NCBI RefSeq assembly: GCF_018449775.1
Contig: NZ_JAAVVB010000009.1
Span: forward strand, 53,933 to 117,932
DNA length: 64,000 bases
Direction: 5' to 3'
Source of the DNA: Mucilaginibacter sp. dw_454
GTDB lineage: Bacteria > Bacteroidota > Bacteroidia > Sphingobacteriales > Sphingobacteriaceae
The notes beneath the pieces were generated by a model that searched no databases, was not told the origin of the DNA, and was given only the letters and a program-made list of their open reading frames with translations. Made by a program: the position numbers and the translations under genes. Shown one piece after another: positions 41,413 through 49,635 of the stretch (positions are counted from its first letter, which is position 1; every line of letters begins with the position of its first letter).

Positions 41413-41784
41413 ATGGAATCAAAACGTCAACAAAAATTTGCCGGAGTAATACAAGAGGACCTGGCCGCCATTTTTCAGCGTGAGGGCATGAATTACTTAC
41501 CAAACACGCTGGTAACTATAACCAAAGTGAGGGTTACACCCGACCTGGCAATAGCGAGGGTGTTTTTGAGCTTTTTTAATAACACCAACAATACGCTTGC
41601 ACTGCAAACTGTTAAGCAACACGCGGCAGAAATAAGATATAAATTAGGTAGCCGCATTAAAGACCAGGTAAGGGTAATACCGCAGCTTGAGTTTTTTGTT
41701 GATGATACCAGTGAATACGTTGACCGGATGGAAAAGATCTTCGACAAGATCCACCGCGAAGAAAAACAACCCGACCAGGAGTAA
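41413..41784 (+). CDS. rbfA: Ribosome-binding factor A
   Basis: Small KH-fold protein needed for 16S rRNA 5'-end maturation and cold growth. The 123-residue product reads SKRQQKFAGVIQEDLAAIF with minor variation at the start, then LVTITKVRVTPDLAIARVFL (conserved VxVSxDLxxAxVYVS pattern) and VRVIPQLEFFVDDTSEYVDR with MEKIFDKI following (the LxFxxDxSxxxxxxIxxLL pattern). Length is typical. It is 17 bp before an M23 peptidase gene. Other ribosome-assembly GTPases era and der lie about 10 kb upstream but not in the same operon. Confidence 0.95.
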   Translation: MESKRQQKFAGVIQEDLAAIFQREGMNYLPNTLVTITKVRVTPDLAIARVFLSFFNNTNNTLALQTVKQHAAEIRYKLGSRIKDQVRVIPQLEFFVDDTSEYVDRMEKIFDKIHREEKQPDQE

Positions 41785-41801
41785 TCATTCCCCGAGGTTT
41801 C

Positions 41802-42497
41802 ATGAGTAAAACCAATCAACTAATTGCCTGGATAAAAGCAAATCCATTTGCTGTGGGTAAGGTAGTTGATTATGATCCGGCTGCGGATAAACTCTACCCT
41901 TTTGACTTTACCGCTGCCAATACCGAACTTGATATTGATACCATAAGCGACAGCGAACGTTTTAGCGATTGGATCAATGCCAAACTTGCCAAGACAAACA
42001 GCCGCTATGGCATAGGGGGCTACATGGAGCATCGAACCCTGTATGCCCGCAGCCCGTTGTTTGATACGGACGATGAGCCGCGGCGTTTACATTTAGGCGT
42101 AGATGTTTGGGCAGAAGCCGGAACTTTGGTTTATTCTCCTTTAGATGGCATAGTGCACAGCTTTCAGGATAACAATAATTTTGGAGATTACGGGCCGACT
42201 ATCATCCTGCAACATAATCTGAATGGGTTAACGCTTTATAGTCTTTACGGACATTTAGATCGTGAAAGCTTAACAGGCCTAACCGCCGGTCAATCCATCG
42301 CCAAAAATAAAAAAATTGCTGCGCTAGGCAATGTTAATGAAAACGGACACTGGCCACCCCATCTGCATTTTCAGTTAATGTTTGATATGGAGGGAAAGGT
42401 GGGCGATTACCCTGGTGTGGCACGCTTTTCTGAAAAAGAAAAACATCTCCACAATATTCCCGATCCTAATTTGATTTTGAGATTTCCTAAAATGTAG
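41802..42497 (+). CDS. M23-family peptidase domain protein
   Basis: LytM-type (M23) metallopeptidase-like protein of 231 residues. Zinc-site motifs are RRLHLGVDVWAEAGTLVYSP (HxxxD), SLYGHLDRESL and PPHLHFQLMFDM (HxH), so the site appears intact. It has no obvious signal peptide, which is unusual for a peptidoglycan hydrolase and hints at a cytosolic or non-classically exported role; similar proteins of the 'peptidase M23' type occur without signals in this phylum. The N-terminal 70 residues (NQLIAWIKANPFAVGKVVDY) form a separate small domain. Follows rbfA closely; a repeat overlaps its stop. Confidence 0.87.
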   Translation: MSKTNQLIAWIKANPFAVGKVVDYDPAADKLYPFDFTAANTELDIDTISDSERFSDWINAKLAKTNSRYGIGGYMEHRTLYARSPLFDTDDEPRRLHLGVDVWAEAGTLVYSPLDGIVHSFQDNNNFGDYGPTIILQHNLNGLTLYSLYGHLDRESLTGLTAGQSIAKNKKIAALGNVNENGHWPPHLHFQLMFDMEGKVGDYPGVARFSEKEKHLHNIPDPNLILRFPKM

Positions 42498-42517
42498 AGA
42501 CGCAATATATTGCGTCT
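42493..42517. repeat. GTAGAGACGCAA repeat, short copy
   Basis: TGTAGAGACGCAATATATTG then CGTCT forms a hairpin (AGACGCAA/TTGCGTCT) that overlaps the last codon and stop of the M23 gene. Same family as 1872-1940; it could end transcription. Confidence 0.7.
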
Positions 42518-42529
42518 TTATACCACCGC

Positions 42530-42605
42530 GTCATTGCGAGCGTAGCGTGGCAATCTCTATCAAAGCGGCAAGAGATCGTCACGCTCGTTCCTCGCTCACG
42601 ATGAC
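42530..42605. repeat. REP-like element, GTCATTGCGAGC family
   Basis: Starts GTCATTGCGAGCGTAGCG and ends CTCGCTCACGATGAC, with GATCGTCACGCTCG inside. Arms are imperfect inverted repeats. Confidence 0.8.
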
Positions 42606-42648
42606 GTGGTGGGGAAAGTAGATTTCTTTTGCACTATCTCTCCGACAC

Positions 42649-42737
42649 GTCATCCTGAGCGTAGCGTGAGGATCTCTGAACGAGCGGACGGGGACGCGTT
42701 ACGGAGATCGTCACGCTCGTTCCTCGCTCACGATGAC
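42649..42737. repeat. REP-like element, second tandem copy
   Basis: Starts GTCATCCTGAGCGTAGCG and ends with the same GATCGTCACGCTCG and CTCGCTCACGATGAC words as 42530-42605. The two copies lie 43 bp apart, just before the convergent M28 peptidase stop. Confidence 0.8.
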
Positions 42738-42760
42738 ACGCAGGGAGGGGTAAATTGATC

Positions 42761-44245
42761 CTATTGCTTCCCGTACAATTCCAACCCAACTTTTTCCAGT
42801 TCGTCACCTTTGGCCCAGGTAGCTGTCTGTGGGTCGTTTGCAATGTATTGGGCCGCCAATATATAAGCATCCACAAATTTCATCATGTAATCCAGATCCA
42901 TATTGCCTACCTCGTCGCTACGTTGGTGATAGCGTTTAAATATCTCCGGACCAAAAGTTCTCATACCAAAGCTAAAAGTAGGTGCCGGTACGCCTTTCTC
43001 TGCTAATGGATAATTGTCGCTGGCATAAAATAACTGGCCGCCGGTTGGGTCGCCATTAACGGTCATGCCGTAGGCGGCACAGGCTTTCTTGACCTGCTCG
43101 TCGGCAGTAGTACGGCCCAGGCCCACCAGCGAGATGAGGCTGGTATCGTCGTAGCTGGCGTTATCGATATTCAGGTTGTAAATGATCTTTTGAAGCGGAA
43201 CGATAGGATGTACCGCATAATAATGGCTGCCAATTTCGCCGCTTTCCTCGGCGGTATAGGTGATGAATAATACAGAACGTGCGGGCGGATATTTGGCAAA
43301 ATAACGAGCCGCGTCTATCACGGCTGTAGTGCCCGATGCGTTATCTCTGGCGCCATTAAAAATACTGTCCAATTTCCCTTCTTCCATGGTGGGTTTGCCT
43401 ACACCCAGGTGGTCATAATGCGAGGTGAGCAGAATGTATTGATTATTCAATTTGGGGTCGGTGCCTTTTACGTAACCTATCACATTTTTAAGGTGGATAG
43501 TTCTTGCTAAGGTGCCTGAAACTATAATATGAGCCTCGGTTGTATAACCTTTGGTCAGCAAAGCCTGAAACTCGGGCGTGTTATCAGTGATGAAAGTGTT
43601 TAATAAAACGGCGTCATTTGGATGTGCCACCTGTGCCTGATGAAGATGACCCAATAAGTTGGTCCAGGCTGCGGGCCGGCCGTTGTAACGGGCAACAATA
43701 GCTACAGCGCCGGCTTTGGTTAGCGCGGTACATAATTTATTTAGTTCGCCGTAGTCTTTCTGAATCGATGGGGCATCACCGGCTATGCCCAGATCAACCA
43801 AAATGATTTTTCCATGTACATCCATGCTGGCTGGGTCAAATTCGGTTACGCGACCCACATATACCAACGGAATCTTCATGTTAACATCTACCGGGCGCAA
43901 TTGCACAAAGTCTTTTCCGAGCGTAAAACTCAGTTGGCCAATGTGTACCTCGCCTGTTTTGCCAGGTATGAGCCTGGTGATATCAAATTCCTGAAAATAG
44001 CCATCAGCGCCTCTCACTGGCTTAACACCAAAACTTTGAAACTGATCGGCAATATATTGCGCTGCGATATTGATCTCGGGGCGGTCAATGCCGCGGCCCA
44101 TCAATTCGTCTGATGCCAAATAGCGCAATGGTGCAAGCGCTGTAGCAGGCGGATTAATAGCTGCGATGTTTTTAACAGAAGCGTCCTGTGCGCAGGCTAT
44201 GCTGCTGCAGGCCAATAACAAGGGTAGGATGAATTTAGGTCTCAT
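42761..44245 (-). CDS. Exported M28-family metallopeptidase with PA-like domain
   Basis: Secreted zinc aminopeptidase-like enzyme of 494 residues with signal peptide MRPKFILPLLLACSSIACAQ. The M28 core has YILLTSHYDHLGVG (first zinc His and Asp), SIFNGARDNASGTTAVIDAA (bridging Asp), FITYTAEESGEIGSHYYAVH (catalytic Glu and zinc Glu) and NLNIDNASYDD. A protease-associated (PA)-like insert lies at about 110-215 (VYVGRVTEFDPASMDVHGKI). Substrates could be peptides or amino acid esters. The ATG at 44243-44245 was chosen; a longer frame to 44503 would translate a REP-like repeat (44316-44418) and overlap the xth gene. Confidence 0.92.
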   Translation of the reverse strand: MRPKFILPLLLACSSIACAQDASVKNIAAINPPATALAPLRYLASDELMGRGIDRPEINIAAQYIADQFQSFGVKPVRGADGYFQEFDITRLIPGKTGEVHIGQLSFTLGKDFVQLRPVDVNMKIPLVYVGRVTEFDPASMDVHGKIILVDLGIAGDAPSIQKDYGELNKLCTALTKAGAVAIVARYNGRPAAWTNLLGHLHQAQVAHPNDAVLLNTFITDNTPEFQALLTKGYTTEAHIIVSGTLARTIHLKNVIGYVKGTDPKLNNQYILLTSHYDHLGVGKPTMEEGKLDSIFNGARDNASGTTAVIDAARYFAKYPPARSVLFITYTAEESGEIGSHYYAVHPIVPLQKIIYNLNIDNASYDDTSLISLVGLGRTTADEQVKKACAAYGMTVNGDPTGGQLFYASDNYPLAEKGVPAPTFSFGMRTFGPEIFKRYHQRSDEVGNMDLDYMMKFVDAYILAAQYIANDPQTATWAKGDELEKVGLELYGKQ

Positions 44246-44315
44246 AAGATCAAATATACTATACTGGCGATAAAATGCGCTATTGCGATAAATCAAGAAA
44301 GAACCAACCCTTAGC

Positions 44316-44418
44316 GTCATCACGAGCGTAGCGTGGCGAGCTTCGGTAAAGCGATAAGTTTTTAATTTGTGATATAGTCGTATAGAGATCGTCACGCTCG
44401 TACCTCGCTCACGATGAC
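44316..44418. repeat. REP-like element upstream of M28 gene
   Basis: Begins GTCATCACGAGCGTAGCG, ends GATCGTCACGCTCG and CTCGCTCACGATGAC, like the copies at 42.5-42.7 kb. It lies between xth and the M28 gene. Confidence 0.8.
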
Positions 44419-44435
44419 GTGACGGAGTAAAGGTA

Positions 44436-45203
44436 TTAAAATTCCATTTCCAGCAACACCGGGCAATGATCGGAATGTCTTGCTTCGGAAAGTATGGCAA
44501 CACGTTTAATGTTGTCCTCTAGTTCTTTACTCGCCATGGCATAGTCAATGCGCCAGCCCAGGTTCTTGGCGCGCGAGTTGGCACGGAAACTCCACCAGGT
44601 ATAATTATGGGGTTCCTTATTTAAGTGACGGAAAGTATCCACATAACCCGACTCGATGAAGTTCTCCATCCACTCGCGTTCCTCAGGCAAAAAGCCCGAT
44701 GAGTTGGCGTTTGATTTTGGGTTATGGATATCAATAGGGCGGTGGCAAATGTTGTAATCGCCACAGATAACCAGTTTAGGGCAATCAACTTTAAGCAAGG
44801 TCAGATATTTACCAAACTCATCTAAAAATCTAAATTTAAAGGCCTGTCTTTCCTCGCCACTTGATCCCGATGGAAAGTAAGCACTCATCACCGATACCTC
44901 ATCGAAATCAACCCGGATATTGCGGCCCTCGCGGTCAAAGTCGGGGATGCCGCAGCCGTATTCTATGTGCTTAGGTGTGCGTTTGGTCAGGATAGCTACA
45001 CCACTGTAGCCTTTCTTTTCGGCCGGGAACCAATAGTGCTCATAGCCCAAAGCTTCCACCAGGTGCAGGTCGGTTAATACATCAGGTGTGGCTTTAATTT
45101 CTTGTAAGCAAACCACATCGGCATTAGTAGCCTGTAACCAGGCCAGCCAGTCTTTATTTATCGCCGAACGGATGCCGTTGACGTTATAGGTAATGATCTT
45201 CAT
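44436..45203 (-). CDS. xth: Exodeoxyribonuclease III
   Basis: AP endonuclease/3'-5' exonuclease of base-excision repair. The 255-residue sequence shows MKIITYNVNGIRSAINK (Asn of the active site), VVCLQEIKATPD (metal-binding Glu), YSGVAILTK, LVICGDYNICHRPIDIHNPK (catalytic Asp/Asn) and the end ARHSDHCPVLLEMEF (Asp-His). Length is standard. An array of degenerate repeats (45204-45371) starts right at its ATG, so its 5' untranslated region would be entirely repeat. The cyclophilin gene lies upstream on the same strand. Confidence 0.96.
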   Translation of the reverse strand: MKIITYNVNGIRSAINKDWLAWLQATNADVVCLQEIKATPDVLTDLHLVEALGYEHYWFPAEKKGYSGVAILTKRTPKHIEYGCGIPDFDREGRNIRVDFDEVSVMSAYFPSGSSGEERQAFKFRFLDEFGKYLTLLKVDCPKLVICGDYNICHRPIDIHNPKSNANSSGFLPEEREWMENFIESGYVDTFRHLNKEPHNYTWWSFRANSRAKNLGWRIDYAMASKELEDNIKRVAILSEARHSDHCPVLLEMEF

Positions 45204-45371
45204 GACACGATTTTATGATTGAATGATTAAGCAGGATCTTGGTTTAACACGATTAAGATTGAAAGATTAATTAGGATATTGACACGATTTAAGGATTGAA
45301 ATGATTAATCAGGATATTGAATAATTGACACGATTTAATTTCAATTATAATCCTTTAATCTTAAAATCGTG
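45204..45371. repeat. Tandem degenerate ACACGATTTAAGATTG repeats
   Basis: The word ACACGATT recurs at 45205, 45247, 45282 and 45328, each followed by a variant of AAGATTGAAAGATTAATCAGG and ATATTG, giving about four units of 35-46 bp. The end, TTTAATCTTAAAATCGTGTT, is the inverted word. The array starts right after the xth ATG on its upstream side and ends at the stop of the cyclophilin gene. A related fragment is at 58126-58172. Confidence 0.75.
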
Positions 45372-46076
45372 TTAATTCTTTAATCCCAAAATCTTGTCCA
45401 GATCCTTGCACTCGCCTTTTGATAATACCGTCACCGTCATAGGCACATTGCTTAACGGTCTGTCACGTTCATCTTTCTTTACCCCGGCAATCTGGTCCAC
45501 CATATCTATGCCCGTCACTACTTCGCCATAAACGGTATAGTTACCATCCAAATGCGGCGAGCCGCCCACCGTTTTATAAACTTCGCGATGTGAGGCCGGT
45601 ATAGGGTGGCCCATTAAACGGGTAGATACTAGTTTATCTAAATCGGCGTCCGTAAAACGTTTGCCTTCTACAATATAAAACTGGCATCCGCTGGATGCTT
45701 TAGCCGGGTTATCATCCCGCGCAGCGGCCAATACACCTCGTTTATGATATAAACTATCATTAAATTCGGCAGGGATGGTATATTTTACATCACCATTACC
45801 CAATTCAACCCCTGGTTTGTTTTTGCTGGTATCCTTAGAATCCGGATCACCACCCTGGATCATAAAGTTCTGGATAACCCGGTGAAACAGCGTACCATTA
45901 TAAAAACCTTTTTTGGCCAGTTTGATAAAGTTATCGCGGTGCTGTGGCGTCTCGTTATACAAACGTATAATGCATGAGCCAAACGAAGTGCTGATACGCA
46001 CATATTGGTTTTTAGGCGGTTTAGCAAATGCGGTTACAGTAATCAGTAATAAAATAAGGGTAAGCGTTCTTTTCAT
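45372..46076 (-). CDS. Exported peptidyl-prolyl cis-trans isomerase (cyclophilin type)
   Basis: Periplasmic protein-folding enzyme of 234 residues with signal peptide (TLTLILLLITVTAFA). Cyclophilin core: IKLAKKGFYNGTLFHRVIQN (Arg and Phe of the active site, FHRVI), FMIQGGDPDSKDT (GGDP), LAAARDDNPAKASSGCQFYI (SSGCQFYI), YTVYGEVVTGIDMVDQIA. The KTVGGSPHLDGNYTVYGEVV stretch includes the SPHLDG pattern common in Bacteroidota members. The insertion around SKNKPGVELGNGDVKYTIPA is also typical for them. It is 5 bp after the hypothetical gene at 46081-46425 in the direction of transcription. Confidence 0.94.
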   Translation of the reverse strand: MKRTLTLILLLITVTAFAKPPKNQYVRISTSFGSCIIRLYNETPQHRDNFIKLAKKGFYNGTLFHRVIQNFMIQGGDPDSKDTSKNKPGVELGNGDVKYTIPAEFNDSLYHKRGVLAAARDDNPAKASSGCQFYIVEGKRFTDADLDKLVSTRLMGHPIPASHREVYKTVGGSPHLDGNYTVYGEVVTGIDMVDQIAGVKKDERDRPLSNVPMTVTVLSKGECKDLDKILGLKN

Positions 46077-46080
46077 ATTA

Positions 46081-46425
46081 TTAATTAATTTCTTCCTCGA
46101 AATAATTTATGATTAATGATTTCAGGAGCAGCTCCTGCTCCAGTAGCGTATAGTTAGGTACGGTCTGTACTATCTTCCAATGCGGCCAGCCATCCTGGTC
46201 CAGGCCTTCCAGCTCATAAAAGCCCATCATGCTAAATAATTTGCAAGTGGCAATATGCATCAGTTCTTCCTTTTGCCGCTTGCTGAATTTACGTGGGCCC
46301 TGGCCCAATTCCTGTACGCCTATTAAAAAAAGCATCACTTTAACATCGGGCTTATCGCTGTCAAAATCCATGGCAATCTTATCCTGTAATTCAATCCATT
46401 TCTTGTTAATCTGTGCCGGTGTCAT
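46081..46425 (-). CDS. Hypothetical protein upstream of cyclophilin gene
   Basis: A 114-residue soluble protein from the ATG at 46423-46425 (MTPAQINKKWIELQDKIAMD). It has helical parts (VMLFLIGVQELGQGPRKFSK, RQKEELMHIATCKLFSMMGF) and a short beta part (YELEGLDQDGWPHWKIVQTV), ending ELLLKSLIINYFEEEIN. No signal or membrane segment. I recognise it as the kind of small protein conserved without name in Bacteroidota, but cannot name a family. Its stop is 4 bp from the cyclophilin start, so the two are probably co-transcribed. A 20-residue upstream extension was rejected. Confidence 0.7.
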   Translation of the reverse strand: MTPAQINKKWIELQDKIAMDFDSDKPDVKVMLFLIGVQELGQGPRKFSKRQKEELMHIATCKLFSMMGFYELEGLDQDGWPHWKIVQTVPNYTLLEQELLLKSLIINYFEEEIN

Positions 46426-46519
46426 AGCTGCAAATATACACGGATGGCTGCTGTATTTGAACACAAAAAACAATAGTTTTTGCAACAATATTGCTTTTGA
46501 CTCTTTATTTTGGCTTTTT

Positions 46520-46897
46520 ATGCTTAAATTTGCATTTGGTTACAAAAAGCATCAGCTTATTTTGAAAAATAACAAGGCAAATATTCTTTACTCGTGGGTA
46601 CTATTGATCTGTTTTATAGCGGGCCAATACGTAGTTTACGCCCACCAGCATAAAATTGTAGCCGGTAATACTACCAATAGCAAAATAGCTGCCCAATACG
46701 GTCCACGTACCATTGTGCAAGAAAAATGTTCGCTTTGTGATGCAATGCACCACATGAGTGCCGTAGTTAGCCACTATACTTACTTCAGTCCTAATATTGT
46801 TACAAAGCATTTTTATAAAGCTTACAGCTACAATTTTATAAGCATTGCTTTGGTTTTGGCGGCTGGCCGCGCACCGCCGGTTTCAGCATCCTGCTAA
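46520..46897 (+). CDS. Small membrane protein with CxxC and His-rich segment
   Basis: A 125-residue product from the ATG at 46520. It has one strong hydrophobic helix (ILYSWVLLICFIAGQYVVYA, about 24-43), a His pair (HQH) on its outer side, and the segment VQEKCSLCDAMHHMSAVVSH, with CxxC and a cluster of His and Met that could bind a transition metal. A second hydrophobic part (FISIALVLAAGRAP) lies near the end. It is 107 bp before the TonB receptor on the same strand, which makes metal uptake or sensing a reasonable guess, in the manner of DUF2946-type proteins. No family was firmly recognised. Confidence 0.65.
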   Translation: MLKFAFGYKKHQLILKNNKANILYSWVLLICFIAGQYVVYAHQHKIVAGNTTNSKIAAQYGPRTIVQEKCSLCDAMHHMSAVVSHYTYFSPNIVTKHFYKAYSYNFISIALVLAAGRAPPVSASC

Positions 46898-47004
46898 AAC
46901 TTTTTCAGGCCTGTTTTTTGAGGGCCGCCTTATCAAATTATTTCAGAGCAATCAGTATGTGTCATCGTATTTAACGGGCCATACTTAAATATATTAAGTC
47001 GAAG

Positions 47005-49509
47005 ATGAAATCTTATATAAAAATACTAAGCCTGCTGTTTGTTTTGCTGGCAAACACCATATATACAAAGGCTGCCGACGCGCCACCTGCAACTATAGCG
47101 GGTACTGTCACCGATAAAAAAGACAACTCGCCCATTGTAGGTGCTACTATCAATATCCCCGATTTAAAAACCGGGACAGTGACAAATGCTAATGGAAAGT
47201 TCACTTTAAGCAATATCACCCGAGGTGTTTACCTAGTGCAGATTAGCTGCGTAGGTTATGCAGGTATTACCCAAACGGTAGATTTTTCAAAAAGCCAAAC
47301 CCTAAACTTTCAACTTCAGGCATCATTTATTGAAGCCGGCGAAGTAGTAGTTACAGGTGTAAGCCGTGCTACCGAGCTAAAGAAAAGCCCGATACCAATG
47401 GCTGCGGTAGGCAAAGCGTTTATAGACCAGCGCGCTGCTGCCGGTAACGTTATCGATATGATAGCTAACATACCGGGCGTAAGCGCAGTAACTACCGGCC
47501 CTAATATTTCTAAACCGTTTATCCACGGTTTAGGCTATAACCGTGTAATTACGCTAATGGACGGTATTCGTCAGGAAGGGCAGCAATGGGGCGATGAACA
47601 CGGTATAGAAGTGGATCAAAACTCCATAGATCGTGTAGAAGTAATTAAGGGCCCGGCCAGTTTAACTTATGGGTCGGACGCTATTGGTGGAGTTGTCAAC
47701 CTGATATCGCCGCCGCCATTGCCTGATGGTGCCATTGCGGGTTCAACCATGATGTCGTACGGTACCAATGCCGGTGCTATTAACAACTCATTAAGACTGC
47801 AAGGCAACAACAATGGTTTGGTATGGGGGACAGTAATATCGGCCAAAGAATCAAAAGATTACCAAAACCAGCATGATGGCCGCGTTTACGCAACTAACTT
47901 TAAAGAGCGTGATGCCCGCCTGATGTTAGGTTTAAATAAATCATGGGGATATTCGTATTTCAATGCTTCGTTATTTGACGATGAGCAAGCCATCCCGGAC
48001 GGCGCCCGTGATTCAATCAGCCGCCAGTTCACCAAGCAGACTACCGAAGATGGTGGTTACCAAATAGTGCCCGGCAGCGAACTTAACTCGTATAAAATAC
48101 CGGTGCTGCACCAACACGTACAATTATACCGCATTTATAACAACAGCAACTTCATATTGGGTAACGGCGCAAACTTGTTTGTCAACCTGGGTTACCAGTT
48201 TAGCCACCGTCGCGAATTTACTCACCCTGAGGATGCAGAAGTTGCCGGCTTGAACCTTCACCTAACCACTTACACTTACGATTTTAAGTACGACCAGACC
48301 TTCGGCGATGGTTATGAAACCACTTTCGGTGTAAATGGTCAATACCAAAATAACGCCATTGACGATGCTACCGATTTTCCGATCCCGGCTTATCACCAGT
48401 TTGATATTGGTCCGTTTGCGGTGATCAAGAAAAGCTTTGGCAATTTGGATATATCTGCAGGCGGTAGATATGATTACCGTTCGTTCAACGGCCAGGCAGC
48501 TTACATAGATACACTAAGTAATAAATACCCCGAACTATACACCGGCAGTAATCCGGGCGGAACAACAGGTGTTACCAAACAATTTGATGCGCTAAATAAA
48601 ACCTTTACCGGTTTCTCAGGAAGCTTTGGCGCCACTTACAATTTCTCGCAGGAGTTTTTGCTGAAAGGCAATGTATCGCGCGGTTTCAGAGCGCCAAGTA
48701 TCGCCGAATTGTCAGCTAATGGCCCCGATCCGGGTTCGCAGATCTACCACGTAGGTAATCCTAACTTCAAGCCTGAATTTAGTGTGCAGGAAGACATCGG
48801 TGCGTTCCTGACCCTGCCGAACGTGTCGGTAAGCGTTGAGTTGTTTAATAACGATATTCAGAATTATATCTATCAGCAACAAGTATTAAATCCCGATGGT
48901 AGTGCGGCGGTTAATCCGGCATTCCCATTATATACTATATTTACTTATACTCAAAGCAAAGCCCGCATTAATGGTGGCGAGTTTAGTTTAGACATCCACC
49001 CGGTATCATGGCTGCATTTCGAGAATAATTTGGCACTTACCTATGGCAAAAACTTAGGCAACGGCGGCCCGGTGGCTGATAGCTTGAAATATCTGCCATT
49101 TATTCCGCCGGTACACACACACTCAGAATTGCGCGGTACTTTTGCCAAAGGCTTTTCATCAGTTAAAAATATCTATGCCTTTGTTGGTTTAGATCATTAC
49201 AGTGCACAGAATCGTTTCTTTTCTGCCTATGGCACAGAAACCTATACCGCCGGTTATAATTTAATAAGCGCGGGCTTAGGCGGTAACCTAACCAACTCAA
49301 AAGGCGATAAGGTTTTAGAGTTATTTATAGAAGGCACCAATCTGGGCGATGTGAATTATCAATCAAACATGAGCCGGTTGAAATACTTTGATAACACTGA
49401 CACCGCACCAGGTGTACAACGCGGTATTTATAACATGGGCCGCAACATAAGTTTTAAAGTTATAGTACCGTTTAACTTTCAGCGACCAAAGGCGGTAACA
49501 ACAAATTAA
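47005..49509 (+). CDS. TonB-dependent outer-membrane receptor
   Basis: Outer-membrane active transporter of 834 residues. A signal peptide (LSLLFVLLANTIYTKAADA) is followed by a carboxypeptidase-regulatory-like beta-sandwich (about 29-110, TIAGTVTDKKDNSPIVGATI and NGKFTLSNITRGVYLVQISC), then the plug domain (PKPFIHGLGYNRVITLMDGI-like region with DRVEVIKGPASLTYGSDAIG) and a 22-strand barrel. The protein ends in KVIVPFNFQRPKAVTTN. At 834 residues with no SusD gene next to it, it is not SusC-like; iron, copper, cobalamin or other ligand is possible. The Cys/His-rich gene upstream hints at a metal. A terminator follows. Confidence 0.93.
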   Translation: MKSYIKILSLLFVLLANTIYTKAADAPPATIAGTVTDKKDNSPIVGATINIPDLKTGTVTNANGKFTLSNITRGVYLVQISCVGYAGITQTVDFSKSQTLNFQLQASFIEAGEVVVTGVSRATELKKSPIPMAAVGKAFIDQRAAAGNVIDMIANIPGVSAVTTGPNISKPFIHGLGYNRVITLMDGIRQEGQQWGDEHGIEVDQNSIDRVEVIKGPASLTYGSDAIGGVVNLISPPPLPDGAIAGSTMMSYGTNAGAINNSLRLQGNNNGLVWGTVISAKESKDYQNQHDGRVYATNFKERDARLMLGLNKSWGYSYFNASLFDDEQAIPDGARDSISRQFTKQTTEDGGYQIVPGSELNSYKIPVLHQHVQLYRIYNNSNFILGNGANLFVNLGYQFSHRREFTHPEDAEVAGLNLHLTTYTYDFKYDQTFGDGYETTFGVNGQYQNNAIDDATDFPIPAYHQFDIGPFAVIKKSFGNLDISAGGRYDYRSFNGQAAYIDTLSNKYPELYTGSNPGGTTGVTKQFDALNKTFTGFSGSFGATYNFSQEFLLKGNVSRGFRAPSIAELSANGPDPGSQIYHVGNPNFKPEFSVQEDIGAFLTLPNVSVSVELFNNDIQNYIYQQQVLNPDGSAAVNPAFPLYTIFTYTQSKARINGGEFSLDIHPVSWLHFENNLALTYGKNLGNGGPVADSLKYLPFIPPVHTHSELRGTFAKGFSSVKNIYAFVGLDHYSAQNRFFSAYGTETYTAGYNLISAGLGGNLTNSKGDKVLELFIEGTNLGDVNYQSNMSRLKYFDNTDTAPGVQRGIYNMGRNISFKVIVPFNFQRPKAVTTN

Positions 49510-49529
49510 TCATCGCACACCAATAAAGT

Positions 49530-49563
49530 ATCGGCACCTCAGTTTTGGGGTGCCGATCTTGTT
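49530..49563 (+). terminator. Terminator of the TonB receptor gene
   Basis: ATCGGCACC (49530-49538) and GGTGCCGAT (49549-49557) form a 9-bp stem followed by CTTGTTT. Confidence 0.85.
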
Positions 49564-49635
49564 TATAAGCAATTGATTATGTGTATTATAAATAATTAAA
49601 GAATATTTGTAAGTTAGGGTTTCAAAAAATCCCTA

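Noticed and set aside
42761..44503. Longer form of the M28 peptidase with an extra 86 residues at the N-terminus
   Set aside because: The extra part translates a REP-like repeat (44316-44418), overlaps the xth gene and precedes a clear signal peptide that starts at 44245.
47005..49509. SusC-type receptor of a polysaccharide utilisation locus
   Set aside because: It is 834 residues, shorter than SusC-type (about 1000), and no SusD gene follows.
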